A DNA stretch of 64,000 nucleotides from a candidate division WOR-1 bacterium RIFOXYB2_FULL_36_35 (GTDB taxonomy: Bacteria > Margulisbacteria > WOR-1 > XYC2-FULL-46-14 > XYC2-FULL-37-10): assembly GCA_001771505.1 (NCBI GenBank), contig MEUA01000017.1, forward strand, positions 21,467 to 85,466, read 5' to 3'. The first letter of the stretch is position 1. Every line of letters begins with the position of its first letter. The notes under the pieces were generated by a model. It had not been told where the DNA came from, searched no databases, and was given only the letters and a program-made list of their open reading frames with translations. The position numbers and the translations under genes were made by a program. Positions 43,366 to 52,021 of the stretch are shown in pieces.

Positions 43366-44592
43366 TTGAGCTTAACTCCTGTTGATAGAGCTAGTATTAG
43401 GGGTGTTTTTACGCAGCTAAATCCTTTTGGGGGCTTTAAAAGAACTCAATTAGATGCTACAGAGAGAGTCTCTATCTCTTCGTCCGCCGCGCAAGCTTCG
43501 GAGCAGCCAGGCGAAATAGAACCGACACAAACTTCGGGCTCTCAAACTGTTGAAGATGGTCTCCCGATGCCTGACGCTCAAGATATGGTTCCTTCTGAAG
43601 GTAAAATGACACTTCCTCAAACAGTTGATAGTCTTATTTTTCAGCGATGTGTAGAGGTTAGAGAAGATAGAATATTTCATGAACATATTGTTTATGGACA
43701 TTTGGATAAATCTTTTTCGGCTGATGGGATGAGTAAAGAAGAATTTAATAAATTGCTGGGGGTGGATGTCTCTAAAATATTTTGGCATGAAATTACCATG
43801 GGAAAAGGTGTCATAGAAAATAAAGATGAGCTCTTAGAGATTTTAAATCATGTTTTAGATTCTATGAGCATGACAGGGGAATATTCTTTTAAGGCTTTAG
43901 CGGAAAGTAAGATGCTTTTAATTGTTGCTCCTAAGACTTTAGCTTCAGGTGTAAGGGAGATGAATTGGCGAGATACAATGCTTACAGAAGGTTCAGAAGA
44001 CTATAATCAATATATTGCTCGGGCTTTTTATTATGCGCAAGTATCTTCCAAAGATAAAAAAGTAGAAGGGTTTTCAGATCTTGATGCCAAGGGGTGGGAG
44101 ATATTTACAATGGGTTTGCTTAATCATTTCCTGAAAGATGGAGGCAAATTAATTGGGTATGATAAAATGAATAAACTTTTGCTTTCTGATGGTTGGACGG
44201 CATGCCGTTTTTCTTCAATTCTTGAAAGATATTATCTTGATAAAGATTATATGGCAGATTATTTAAAATTAAATAGTGATTTTGACGGGTTGCTGGGATC
44301 ACAGAAAGATTTAAGAGAATTTAGAAAATGGGCCAAAAAAGAAGGGGTGGCGGGTAGAATTGATGCTGTAGATTTTGATGCTAACGCGAAGACTCACGAA
44401 GGAGAAGATGTCCTCGCTTTAATTTTGAATGGTTACAAAGCAAATGGCATTGATTGGGTTGTAGATACGTTGAATATGTATAAGACAAAAACCGTTCAAA
44501 TAGTAGGAGGTAGTGGTGCGACAAGTACAACTGATGTGCCGAGCGAGCCTATTGATCCAGGGGAGGAGGATATTTCGGTAAGTGACGATTGA
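43366..44592 (+). CDS. unknown protein, first gene of the 43-58 kb block
   Basis: 408 residues from a TTG; GAGGAGG stands eight bases before it and there is no ATG close by. N-terminal 80 residues are Ser/Thr/Gln/Pro-rich and look disordered (ERVSISSSAAQASEQPGE); the rest (about 85-390) is helical and acidic with some EF-hand-like loops (DKSFSADGMSKEEF, DFDANAKTHEGEDV) that may or may not bind calcium. C-terminus Gly/Ser/acidic. No Sec signal, no membrane segment. No family recognised. Followed after 87 bases by a small gene of the block. Confidence 0.78.
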   Translation: MSLTPVDRASIRGVFTQLNPFGGFKRTQLDATERVSISSSAAQASEQPGEIEPTQTSGSQTVEDGLPMPDAQDMVPSEGKMTLPQTVDSLIFQRCVEVREDRIFHEHIVYGHLDKSFSADGMSKEEFNKLLGVDVSKIFWHEITMGKGVIENKDELLEILNHVLDSMSMTGEYSFKALAESKMLLIVAPKTLASGVREMNWRDTMLTEGSEDYNQYIARAFYYAQVSSKDKKVEGFSDLDAKGWEIFTMGLLNHFLKDGGKLIGYDKMNKLLLSDGWTACRFSSILERYYLDKDYMADYLKLNSDFDGLLGSQKDLREFRKWAKKEGVAGRIDAVDFDANAKTHEGEDVLALILNGYKANGIDWVVDTLNMYKTKTVQIVGGSGATSTTDVPSEPIDPGEEDISVSDD

Positions 44593-44679
44593 CGATTGTA
44601 ATTTGTATTTTGTTTTTTTGTCTTTGCAAATTACAAACTACAAATTACTAAATACTAAACCTGGGGGGTGAATTTAAAA

Positions 44680-45009
44680 ATGGTATATACACCTGCAGCT
44701 TCATTGAGTCCTAAAAGTGGAAGCACCAGCAATGGAAAGAGATATGATACTAAGCTTCCGGAAAAAGTGGACAAATTGACTTCTGATGTAAATACTGTTC
44801 TTCAGGGAAATGCTTTTAATAGGATGACGCCTGAAGGAGATCCTGTTGACATCTTTGAATTTACAAAGGGGAAGAGGTCTCGTGGAACTGAAAGTATATT
44901 AGATAAAATTGCCAAGTTGCTTGGTTTTGCCAAGGAAGATTCGCATACTCTTATTAAAAAAGATGAAAAGGAGACAGTCATTACTCATCCGGTTGACAAT
45001 ATGACATGA
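44680..45009 (+). CDS. small unknown protein of the 43-58 kb block
   Basis: 109 residues from the ATG at 44680, nine bases after GGGGGGTG; the in-frame GTG at 44668 lies in that ribosome binding site. N-terminal 25 residues are Ser/Gly/Thr/Lys-rich (YTPAASLSPKSGSTSNGKRY), then two short helices. The upstream intergenic stretch (44593-44660) holds a repeat-like sequence GACGATTGACGATTG and pairing arms GTAATTTGTA/ACAAATTAC. No family recognised. Confidence 0.7.
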   Translation: MVYTPAASLSPKSGSTSNGKRYDTKLPEKVDKLTSDVNTVLQGNAFNRMTPEGDPVDIFEFTKGKRSRGTESILDKIAKLLGFAKEDSHTLIKKDEKETVITHPVDNMT

Positions 45010-45032
45010 TTATGTAAAATGAGGGGACAAAT

Positions 45033-45251
45033 ATGATTTTTTTATCTTCTATAAATTGGATTACGGTATTTGTTACAATTGCGGTTGTTTTTATAGCTTA
45101 TAATACATTTCAAATTATCCGTTATACCATCATAAAGAAAAAATCAGAAGAGGCAATGAAAATACTTGATGCCAAAATTACTGATATAAATAAAGAATTA
45201 GAAGACGCAAAAAAAGCTTTAAAAGATAAAATTGAAAACCTCAAAAAATAG
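45033..45251 (+). CDS. small membrane-anchored coiled-coil protein
   Basis: 72 residues: one membrane helix (about 8-28, SINWITVFVTIAVVFIAYNTF) then a continuous charged coiled coil (about 38-72, EEAMKILDAKITDINKELEDAKKALKDKIENLKK). GAGGGG precedes the ATG. It is 23 bases after the preceding small gene, likely one operon. Possibly a membrane tether or clamp for the giant protein encoded next, by position only. Confidence 0.72.
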   Translation: MIFLSSINWITVFVTIAVVFIAYNTFQIIRYTIIKKKSEEAMKILDAKITDINKELEDAKKALKDKIENLKK

Positions 45252-45295
45252 CTGAAAAAATCCTGAAAATTTCCTTCCAAAAGAACAAAAAAGAT

Positions 45296-45323
45296 ACAAG
45301 TTTTATCCTTATTCTTTCGATAT
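45296..45323 (+). promoter_or_regulatory. sigma-28-like promoter of the giant gene, leaderless arrangement
   Basis: ACAAGTTT (45296-45303), 12 bases, TTCGATAT (45316-45323). The ATG at 45332 is about eight bases after it and has no ribosome binding site. Confidence 0.6.
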
Positions 45324-45331
45324 AAGAATTG

Positions 45332-48300
45332 ATGAGCCATCTTTATCAAATATTAGAACCTCGAAGGCTTTCTGAAGACTTTGAGCGTGATGAATTTGCA
45401 GGCGCAGGCGCGCCCCCTCCTTATTTGTTGGCTGAAGAAGTAAAAGTTTTAGAACTTAAAGCTGCTATTCATGTAGATATCTCTAGCATTCGTGCGAGTA
45501 TAAACAGCACAAACGCTCAAATGATTGAGAATAATTCTTCTGTAAATCTTGCGGAAGAAAATTCTAATTACATTGCCAATCAACCTGTTGATGAACCTGG
45601 GTATGCAATTGAATCCGAAGTTCCTCCTAAGTCTAAACCTATGACTACCCCTGAGCTACCTTCTGATGCGGGCATTCAGACTTATAACGCGCCTACTAGC
45701 AGCAATAGTACAACAGAAGCTAATGATGACAATTATAATCTTGAAGCAACTTATAATGTTGAGATAAATGGTAATACAGGTGAAACTGTTGTTACAGATC
45801 CGGATGGAACAAAACATACATTTGATAGCCAGGCAGATGCTCAGGCTTACATTGATGCAGAAGCAAAAAAGCATGACGGATGTATCATTGTAAATTATAC
45901 GGAAACAACAACTACTACTCATCATACTGGTGGAAGGGGAAATATGCATGAAGTTTCAGAGACTAATGTTGAAACATGGTCATATGTTTATGATGATGGG
46001 GTTAAGGTAAAAACTTTTACGCCTGATAACGATTCTACTTTGTCTTCTGCGGAACAAGCGAATCAATGGCTTCATAACCAATATTATGAAAATGCGGATA
46101 TGTCTTATGTTTATGATTATTCTCATTGTGAAGGGTTGGATGAAAATAGTTCAACAGCAGATGTTTTGCAGGCAGCTGAGGAAGATTTGGATGACGCCTT
46201 TGATAATTATGATTCGGATCAATTCTATTATTATAATGATGATGGAATGATGGTTCTTGATGTTGATAGATTGACAGCGTGGTATGACAAAGTTAGATTG
46301 CTTTGCGCGATTCTTGTTTTCTATCAGATGATTATGGAGGCGGAACAAGAATCGCGAGATAGTGTTCTGGAAGAGTTATTGGATCTTCCTGCTGGTGGAG
46401 GATTAGATACAGGCACAATTGTGGCCAACAAGATTAGTAATCGTTTAAAAATGGTCTCTGTTGCTTTTGGCGACCTTATGGAACAGATGATGGACTACAA
46501 TCAGGCTCGATATGATGCGGATGTTGAAGCTGCGAACGCGCAAACTTCAGGCTTTGGGAATACAACATCAGATATGCTTACGGGGGGAGGCCAGACGGTT
46601 ACTGGACTTGAAATGCAACAGGATGCGGTTGGCAGATATTTAAGAGCGATGAGAACGGTTCTTGATCTGTTAAATAGAACAGTCAATTCAGATAAACCTA
46701 TGGAATATGATCCTAACGACCCAAATTCTGTTTATAGAGCATTACAAGATAGAGAGACTGTAAGTTTTTCTAAAATACCATCTATTGTTTATAGTGGGGA
46801 TAATGATTATTGGGAACTTGATGAAGAGAAGCTTTCATCTGTTCGTAAAGGTTTTTATGGGCTTCAAAGCGTTAGGAATATTATTAATACTGTACATGAT
46901 GCTGAATCAGAAGCTAAAAATTTAATACATAAGGAGATGACCGGAGTCGGAGGGAGGAGCAGAAGCAATCTTGATAATAAACTTTTGGAGATGGACAATC
47001 AATATAAAACGATGCTTTTTGAAACAAATATTAGACTTACCCAACAAAAGATGCAGCTTGAAAACAATGTAAGATTTTTGGAGGGTGAAATACTAAAAGC
47101 TAGAACACAGAGAGTTTATAATGTTATTTCAAATATTTTTGCTCTTGCGGGGTTGGTCTGCGCTTTTATCCCTGGAGTTGGGACTGCTGTAACCTTACTT
47201 CTAGGTTTGGCTGCGGCAGGAATTAAATTGGCAGGAGCGATTCATGCAAACCAAATTGCCGAAGATTATGCGTATGAACCTGATACCCCGTTATATGAAG
47301 AGGAAAATTATGATACAGATACTGGCAATCCATCTGTTGATGCTATGAATGGGGCTGCTAATATGGAGGAAGAGATAATAGGACAGGACAATGGAAATCT
47401 GATACAAGATGAAGATACAGATGAGGGGCGAGTTGGTTCATGGTGGCGGCAGTCAGGCGTAAATCCTGGAAATTGGTTTACTGATCGGGCAAGTGAAACC
47501 TTTAAAGTAGTTAATTATGCCGAAATAGCAAGGCTTCAGCTGGAGCTTGTAAAAATACAAAATCTCAGACGAATAATTGTTTCTCTTCATAAAGAAAAAG
47601 CTTCTCTGAGAAATTTGGTCCATATGGAGATGACGGGAGTGGGGGGATATCAAACACCTAGTTATCTTCTTGATTCCGCGCTTGGAAATGAATTTCGTCT
47701 CTCTCAATTTAAGCTTGAAACTTTTACCTTTATGCTTAACGAGTACAAAACTGCTGAGAATATGTCGATTGCTAAGGATAAAAGTTTGGCAAGCGCTGTT
47801 AACGGTTTTATCCTTTCTGTTGCCATGGAAATTGGATGTGCCGCTCTTGGAGGATTTCTGGGAGATCTTTTTGATAAAGGTAAGAATGTCGCACAGGGAG
47901 CTGCGGACGCAGGATCAGAAGTTGCTACAGAGGCAGCAAGAACTCTTTCAGAAAGATTGTTTTATGTGGGGTGGGGAGTTGGTGGCGCTGTAGGGGGTTT
48001 TCTTTCTACTTTATTATATGAATTTACCATGGGTTCTTTTTTGTCTTCTTATGGAGATGATGGTGTTCCCGCATATATAAGGGCATTTAGAAGAAATAAT
48101 CCAAACACTACAGAAGCGCGGTTGGGGAGACTTGAAGCTGAAATTTATGAAGATCTATTGACAAATGGTATTAACAAAAATGTTGGTGACGGATATTGGG
48201 CTATGGATGGAGGGTATGTTGCAAGACTTAGAATGGCATTGGCGCGTATTGCCAATCTTAAAAATATTTTGATTACTTTAACTGAGGCAACATCTGAGGC

Positions 48301-50524
48301 TCGTAACCTTGTTCATCTTGAAATGACAGGAGTTTCAGGCAGGCGTTCAGGCGGGCTCGCAAGAGAAGTTGCTGAAGCTGAATTTCAGGGGTTTATGAAA
48401 GTTTTTGATGATTTGGTTCAACTTTTAGGACAGAGGATAGAAGTTCAAAGAAGGCATATAGATTCGAAAAAACAGATAACTGATGCTGCATGGAAACTTG
48501 GAATTGATTTGGCTCTTGTTGCGGCTACTGTTGGCGCCGGAATTACAATTTCTCAGGGGGCTTTTTCTTTTATGTCTCCTCTTATGGGGATATTTAATGC
48601 TGTATATGATCTAATAATCAATATGATTCGTGGTAAACGTGGAGAAGAATATGTTAATAATTATAACGCGGAATTATTGGCAAATGAATTAAAAAATGAA
48701 GATTCCCCAGATTCAACCTGGAGTAAGATTGATGAAATGGAAATGCAGGTATATAGCGATATTTCGACAGATCTTATAGAGGATGTGGGCGCTGGTAGAT
48801 GGGGGATTAATTCAGGGAGTATCTCTATATTAAGGCACAGGATGGAGAAAATTTACAATCTTAAAGATGTAATAGCAAGCCTGAAATCTGCGAAAGCTGA
48901 GATGAGGGCGACCATTCACTCCATAATGTCGGGGGCGGGAGGAAGGGTGGGGAATGTTAGAGGGTTGTTTTCTTCACAACAGATGGCAGCTATGGCGAAT
49001 ATCGGAACACTCTATCAAAATGTTTTAAGTGTTGTCGATGTTCATAATCAGATGAATGCGGCAAAACGGGCGACTCTACAAAGTTTGGTCGCGGTGACCG
49101 TTTCAGTTGCCAATCTTGTTCTTGTTTACAAAAGTACGGTTGTAAGAGAAAAGTATCAAGATAATGTGGAGAGCGGTAAAATCGGAGAAAAGGTTTTAGC
49201 GGATAAGAAGGTTTTAGCTGAAAGCCAGAAAAATGCGGCTATAGAAGCTTATTCTAAGGGAGATGCAAAACTGTATGATGAGAGCATCAATAATTACAGA
49301 AAAACTGCTGCTGATAGTGAGAATATAAAAAGTAATTTGATGAGTAAACAGTCTGAGCGTGAAGAATTGATAGAACAATATCAACAATTTGCTCTTTACC
49401 AATTTATAGGGGGACTGGCTGAAAATTGTGCTGTTTTATTGGCCGGGTTAATTTATGATTCCGGATTTGCAAGTAACGGAGCAAGAAAGAGTGTTAAAAA
49501 AGCAAGAGAAGAGAGAATGGAACGTAGGGCTGAGTATATAGATGAAATTAGAAACGGATCAAAAAACACTCAAAAAGGCTGGGTGACTGGAGTCACTAAG
49601 TCGGAAGCCAGCTCGCTTGAAAGCGCTGTTAATTCAGGTACAAGCGAACTTGACATGACAGCTTCTGAGCTTACAGAGCAACAGAATGAACAGGTTTTAA
49701 AAAATATTTGGAACAGTGTTAAAAGCTCTGCCGAGTATGTTGCAGAGTCAGTAAAACAGAAGACTCCTCACACTTTTCTTTCCAGAAAAGACCCGAAAAA
49801 TAACATTCCTCATCCTGTTGCCCCTCCTCCCGTACCCCCGAAAGAGAGTTCTACCACGGGAGAAGTTATTCAAAGTAAAGAGAATAATAGTCCGAATACC
49901 AGGGTTTTAATAGAAAGGATGGATCAGGTTATTCAAAAAATGGGTGAATTCTTGCAAAAAGTTGGAGAAGGGTACCTGCCTCAATTAGAGCAAAAGATGT
50001 TAAACGCGAAAGAAGACTTAAATGTTTTAGCAAGTGAGGGACAAAAGCCTGCCGAGCTTGCAGCCCAGCTTGAGGTGGCAAAAAGTCTCCTTCAAGAGGC
50101 AATGGATGCGTGGAGCAAGGCAGTAAAGAAGCATATGGAGGCCCATGATAAATTATCTGAATTAAAGAATACTACTTTAGTTAAAGAAGAAGATATTAAA
50201 AAGGCGCAAGAACTTATAAGAGAAGCAAAGACAATGGTTGATGAAGCAAGAGTTAAAGTTAAAGAGGCCGCAAAGGTTGTAAACAAGATTATAGTAACAA
50301 TAGAAAGAGCAAAAAAAGATGGGGTACAAAAGGGAGCAAAAAAAAGTACGTCAGACACACTCACAGAGAGCGCTGTTTTAAAAGTAGATAATAATCTAAA
50401 AGACAAAAACAGAAGACAAAAAAATTTGTATGAGATGTATAAGCAAGAGAGAGATGAGGAAATGGTTGTTATGCAAAAGATAGAATCAAAAGCTGGTTCT
50501 ATGATGGGAGGGGGGATTGCATAA
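45332..50524 (+). CDS. giant modular protein with tandem coiled-coil/hydrophobic repeats, unknown
   Basis: 1730 residues from ATG 45332 (TTG at 45329 is one codon longer). N-terminal about 280 residues: acidic, Thr/Asn-rich, with a small DPDGTKHTF domain. Then tandem units, each with a helix pair ending in a signature (NLVHxEMTGVGG type): GVGG-like sites follow Met at residues 536, 767, 998 and 1199, spacing 231, 231 and 201; a degenerate copy ends near 350 (LLDLPAGGG). Units carry coiled coil, then glycine-rich hydrophobic stretches (AFIPGVGTAVTLLLGLAAAG; IGCAALGGFLGDLF; LVAATVGAGITISQG) and a Y.DL...DVG.G.W motif. C-terminal part: Pro-rich HPVAPPPVPPKESS and a long coiled coil. No Sec signal. 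The coiled coil followed by GxxxG helices recalls T3SS translocators (IpaB/YopB class), but the length and repeats do not fit any I know. Confidence 0.85.
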   Translation: MSHLYQILEPRRLSEDFERDEFAGAGAPPPYLLAEEVKVLELKAAIHVDISSIRASINSTNAQMIENNSSVNLAEENSNYIANQPVDEPGYAIESEVPPKSKPMTTPELPSDAGIQTYNAPTSSNSTTEANDDNYNLEATYNVEINGNTGETVVTDPDGTKHTFDSQADAQAYIDAEAKKHDGCIIVNYTETTTTTHHTGGRGNMHEVSETNVETWSYVYDDGVKVKTFTPDNDSTLSSAEQANQWLHNQYYENADMSYVYDYSHCEGLDENSSTADVLQAAEEDLDDAFDNYDSDQFYYYNDDGMMVLDVDRLTAWYDKVRLLCAILVFYQMIMEAEQESRDSVLEELLDLPAGGGLDTGTIVANKISNRLKMVSVAFGDLMEQMMDYNQARYDADVEAANAQTSGFGNTTSDMLTGGGQTVTGLEMQQDAVGRYLRAMRTVLDLLNRTVNSDKPMEYDPNDPNSVYRALQDRETVSFSKIPSIVYSGDNDYWELDEEKLSSVRKGFYGLQSVRNIINTVHDAESEAKNLIHKEMTGVGGRSRSNLDNKLLEMDNQYKTMLFETNIRLTQQKMQLENNVRFLEGEILKARTQRVYNVISNIFALAGLVCAFIPGVGTAVTLLLGLAAAGIKLAGAIHANQIAEDYAYEPDTPLYEEENYDTDTGNPSVDAMNGAANMEEEIIGQDNGNLIQDEDTDEGRVGSWWRQSGVNPGNWFTDRASETFKVVNYAEIARLQLELVKIQNLRRIIVSLHKEKASLRNLVHMEMTGVGGYQTPSYLLDSALGNEFRLSQFKLETFTFMLNEYKTAENMSIAKDKSLASAVNGFILSVAMEIGCAALGGFLGDLFDKGKNVAQGAADAGSEVATEAARTLSERLFYVGWGVGGAVGGFLSTLLYEFTMGSFLSSYGDDGVPAYIRAFRRNNPNTTEARLGRLEAEIYEDLLTNGINKNVGDGYWAMDGGYVARLRMALARIANLKNILITLTEATSEARNLVHLEMTGVSGRRSGGLAREVAEAEFQGFMKVFDDLVQLLGQRIEVQRRHIDSKKQITDAAWKLGIDLALVAATVGAGITISQGAFSFMSPLMGIFNAVYDLIINMIRGKRGEEYVNNYNAELLANELKNEDSPDSTWSKIDEMEMQVYSDISTDLIEDVGAGRWGINSGSISILRHRMEKIYNLKDVIASLKSAKAEMRATIHSIMSGAGGRVGNVRGLFSSQQMAAMANIGTLYQNVLSVVDVHNQMNAAKRATLQSLVAVTVSVANLVLVYKSTVVREKYQDNVESGKIGEKVLADKKVLAESQKNAAIEAYSKGDAKLYDESINNYRKTAADSENIKSNLMSKQSEREELIEQYQQFALYQFIGGLAENCAVLLAGLIYDSGFASNGARKSVKKAREERMERRAEYIDEIRNGSKNTQKGWVTGVTKSEASSLESAVNSGTSELDMTASELTEQQNEQVLKNIWNSVKSSAEYVAESVKQKTPHTFLSRKDPKNNIPHPVAPPPVPPKESSTTGEVIQSKENNSPNTRVLIERMDQVIQKMGEFLQKVGEGYLPQLEQKMLNAKEDLNVLASEGQKPAELAAQLEVAKSLLQEAMDAWSKAVKKHMEAHDKLSELKNTTLVKEEDIKKAQELIREAKTMVDEARVKVKEAAKVVNKIIVTIERAKKDGVQKGAKKSTSDTLTESAVLKVDNNLKDKNRRQKNLYEMYKQERDEEMVVMQKIESKAGSMMGGGIA

Positions 50525-50814
50525 TGGAGATAAGTGGAATAAATTCAGCTTTAAATGCCAAGGAAATTAAAGGGAATAAGGATATGGCTCAGGTTTCCTG
50601 CGGGCAGAGTTTTGTTGAGAGTTTTAAAGAACTTGTTTTGCGTACCGACAGAGTTGTTCGTGGGAATGAAACTTATGCCGCGGGTATGAGTAAAAATAAA
50701 GCTGAAGATGATTGGAAAAAAGATCCTAAAATAAAAGAAGAAGAAGATTGTATTAATGATATTTTTAAGCGGCTTGCTAAAATCAAAGAGATCCTAAAAG
50801 ATAAATCCTCATAA
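50524..50814 (+). CDS. small unknown protein coupled to the giant gene
   Basis: 96 residues; its ATG overlaps the giant gene's stop (TAATG), so they are translationally coupled. N-terminal Ser/Asn region (MEISGINSALNAKEIKGN), then a charged helical body rich in Lys and Glu. Coupling suggests a dedicated chaperone or partner of the giant protein; the sequence does not show which. No family recognised. Confidence 0.75.
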   Translation: MEISGINSALNAKEIKGNKDMAQVSCGQSFVESFKELVLRTDRVVRGNETYAAGMSKNKAEDDWKKDPKIKEEEDCINDIFKRLAKIKEILKDKSS

Positions 50815-50826
50815 TAATTTCCTCAT

Positions 50827-50854
50827 GCAAGATTTTTATTTCTAATTCCGATAT
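50827..50854 (+). promoter_or_regulatory. sigma-28-like promoter of the 50865 gene
   Basis: GCAAGATT (50827-50834), 12 bases, TCCGATAT (50847-50854). Closest match to the FliA/SigD -10 together with the 54362 site. ATG at 50865, no ribosome binding site seen. Confidence 0.65.
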
Positions 50855-50864
50855 ATATAATGCC

Positions 50865-51131
50865 ATGATAAATGAAACTACAAATTCAACGGTCAGTATG
50901 CCTTCAAAATTCTCTCCGGATTCTGGTTCAGAAAATAGCACTTATTCTACTGTTATTGACAGTGTTAACTATGTAATGAGAGATCCTTCTCTTATGGGTA
51001 TGACTTCTAAGTTTGAAAAATTAAACGATTTGGCGGGAAAAGATCTCCTAGATCAAAGTAAAATGGATTTTATTGCTAGAGCGGCAGAGAGATTTGGAAT
51101 TCGCGGAGCCAATGTTAATTTACTGGTTTAG
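50865..51131 (+). CDS. small unknown protein of the block
   Basis: 88 residues: Ser/Thr/Asn-rich first 30 residues (MINETTNSTVSMPSKFSPDSGSENSTYST in part), then a helical segment with Met-rich SLMGMTSKFEKLNDLAGKDL and a hydrophobic end (GANVNLLV). Nearly leaderless. No Sec signal. Of the size class of needle, pilin-like or secreted helical proteins, but no signature. Confidence 0.72.
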   Translation: MINETTNSTVSMPSKFSPDSGSENSTYSTVIDSVNYVMRDPSLMGMTSKFEKLNDLAGKDLLDQSKMDFIARAAERFGIRGANVNLLV

Positions 51132-51135
51132 AGGT

Positions 51136-51163
51136 ACAAGTTTTTTTGTTTTTGTTTCGATTA
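51136..51163 (+). promoter_or_regulatory. sigma-28-like promoter of the 51192 gene
   Basis: ACAAGTTT (51136-51143), 12 bases, TTCGATTA (51156-51163); then AGGAGGTGA and the ATG at 51192. Confidence 0.6.
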
Positions 51164-51191
51164 TATTTATGTTTTAAGGAGGTGAAATAAT

Positions 51192-51500
51192 ATGCCGGAC
51201 GAAAATTCAACGATTACTGAGAACGCGTATAGCATTGCTCAGTATGCTGAAGGAGAGAGAGAAGATATCCTGCAGCAAATTTCAGATCAGCTCACGGAAC
51301 AAGCAACTGGGGATAATGATACTACTGTTGTATCGGTTGACTTGGGAAATGGCGTTCAGATGGATGATATTACTAATTCTGCGTCAGCCTTGGTTCTTGA
51401 TGATTATATGAACCAATTGAGCACTTTAGATCAAACAGCTGCTCAGGTAGTAGCTGCAAAGAATAGGTCTGCTCAACAGACAAACCGAATAATGGGATAA
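51192..51500 (+). CDS. small acidic helical protein of the block
   Basis: 102 residues with an excellent ribosome binding site (AGGAGGTGA), its own promoter, and its own terminator, which suggests high expression of a structural or abundant product. The N-terminus is Ser/Thr/Asn-rich; the middle acidic; the C-terminal 45 residues (SASALVLDDYMNQLSTLDQ, then AAAKNRSAQQTNRIMG-like) form a helix. Its SASALVLDDYMNQLSTLDQ aligns loosely with PAVSLLLQDRLSVLEQ of the 51642 product. Needle-like size, no certain family. Confidence 0.78.
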   Translation: MPDENSTITENAYSIAQYAEGEREDILQQISDQLTEQATGDNDTTVVSVDLGNGVQMDDITNSASALVLDDYMNQLSTLDQTAAQVVAAKNRSAQQTNRIMG

Positions 51501-51509
51501 TATTTTCTA

Positions 51510-51536
51510 GGCCCTCCCATAAAACGGAGGGCCTTT
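51510..51536 (+). terminator. rho-independent terminator
   Basis: GGCCCTCC-CATAAAAC-GGAGGGCC followed by TTTGACTTT, ten bases after the 51192 gene stop. Confidence 0.85.
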
Positions 51537-51542
51537 GACTTT

Positions 51543-51566
51543 ATCCCGAAATAAATCATCGGGATT
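51543..51566 (+). terminator. second hairpin, possible terminator
   Basis: ATCCCGA-aataaatca-TCGGGAT followed by TTAAT directly after the first terminator. Confidence 0.5.
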
Positions 51567-51603
51567 TAATAAAAAATTAAAAGCTTTTAATTTTTTATTA
51601 AAT
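51564..51603. repeat. 40-base perfect AT-rich palindrome
   Basis: Centre at AAG/CTT (51583/51584); the arms are fully complementary for 20 bases each. It lies between the terminators and the 51642 gene; could be a terminator for either direction, a binding site or a DNA cruciform. Confidence 0.8.
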
Positions 51604-51641
51604 TATATTAAAAATCATTAAAAATAAGGAGTGGATGAGAA

Positions 51642-51962
51642 ATGGCTTTTTCTGTTAAATTTGTTTCTCCTTCTTCGGAAGAGATAAAACATTCATCGGA
51701 TTTTGATGTTATAAGCACTTCAGAAGCTTTTTTCAATGAGATGTCTTATCTGTTAAAGTCTTATGCTGATCTTTCATTGCATCCTGATTCTACAAAGACT
51801 ATGAACATTGGCAATGTTAAAGTGACGGCAGCTGAAATTGATTCTCCGGCTGTCTCTCTCCTTCTTCAAGATCGTTTGTCGGTTTTGGAACAAGCCAATA
51901 ATGCTATTTTGGATATTTGGAACAGCGTTCGTAAACTTGAAGATAAATTAGGAACTTTATAG
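51642..51962 (+). CDS. small helical protein of the block
   Basis: 106 residues; AAGGAGTGGATGAG precedes the ATG. Helical, with DSPAVSLLLQDRLSVLEQANNAILDIWNSVRKLEDKLGTL as two C-terminal helices. Loosely similar to the 51192 product there. No Sec signal or membrane segment. Size and C-terminal helix would fit a filament or needle subunit or a small secreted WXG-like protein (IWNSV is not a WXG motif), so I leave it unassigned. Confidence 0.75.
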   Translation: MAFSVKFVSPSSEEIKHSSDFDVISTSEAFFNEMSYLLKSYADLSLHPDSTKTMNIGNVKVTAAEIDSPAVSLLLQDRLSVLEQANNAILDIWNSVRKLEDKLGTL

Positions 51963-51967
51963 ATGTA

Positions 51968-52010
51968 GTTAACCTCGATTATGATAATCGGGGTGAATAA
52001 TCTGGGTTAA
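51968..52010. repeat. dispersed palindrome before the 52022 gene
   Basis: TTAACCTCGATTATGATAATCGGGGTGAATAATCTGGGTTAA; the right arm runs straight into the AAGGAG ribosome binding site, so the hairpin could affect translation. Confidence 0.75.
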
Positions 52011-52021
52011 GGAGAAAATAG

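Noticed and set aside
51642..51962. WXG100/ESX-type protein
   Set aside because: About the right length, but the IWNSV stretch is not a WXG turn between two equal helices and no ESX ATPase is near.
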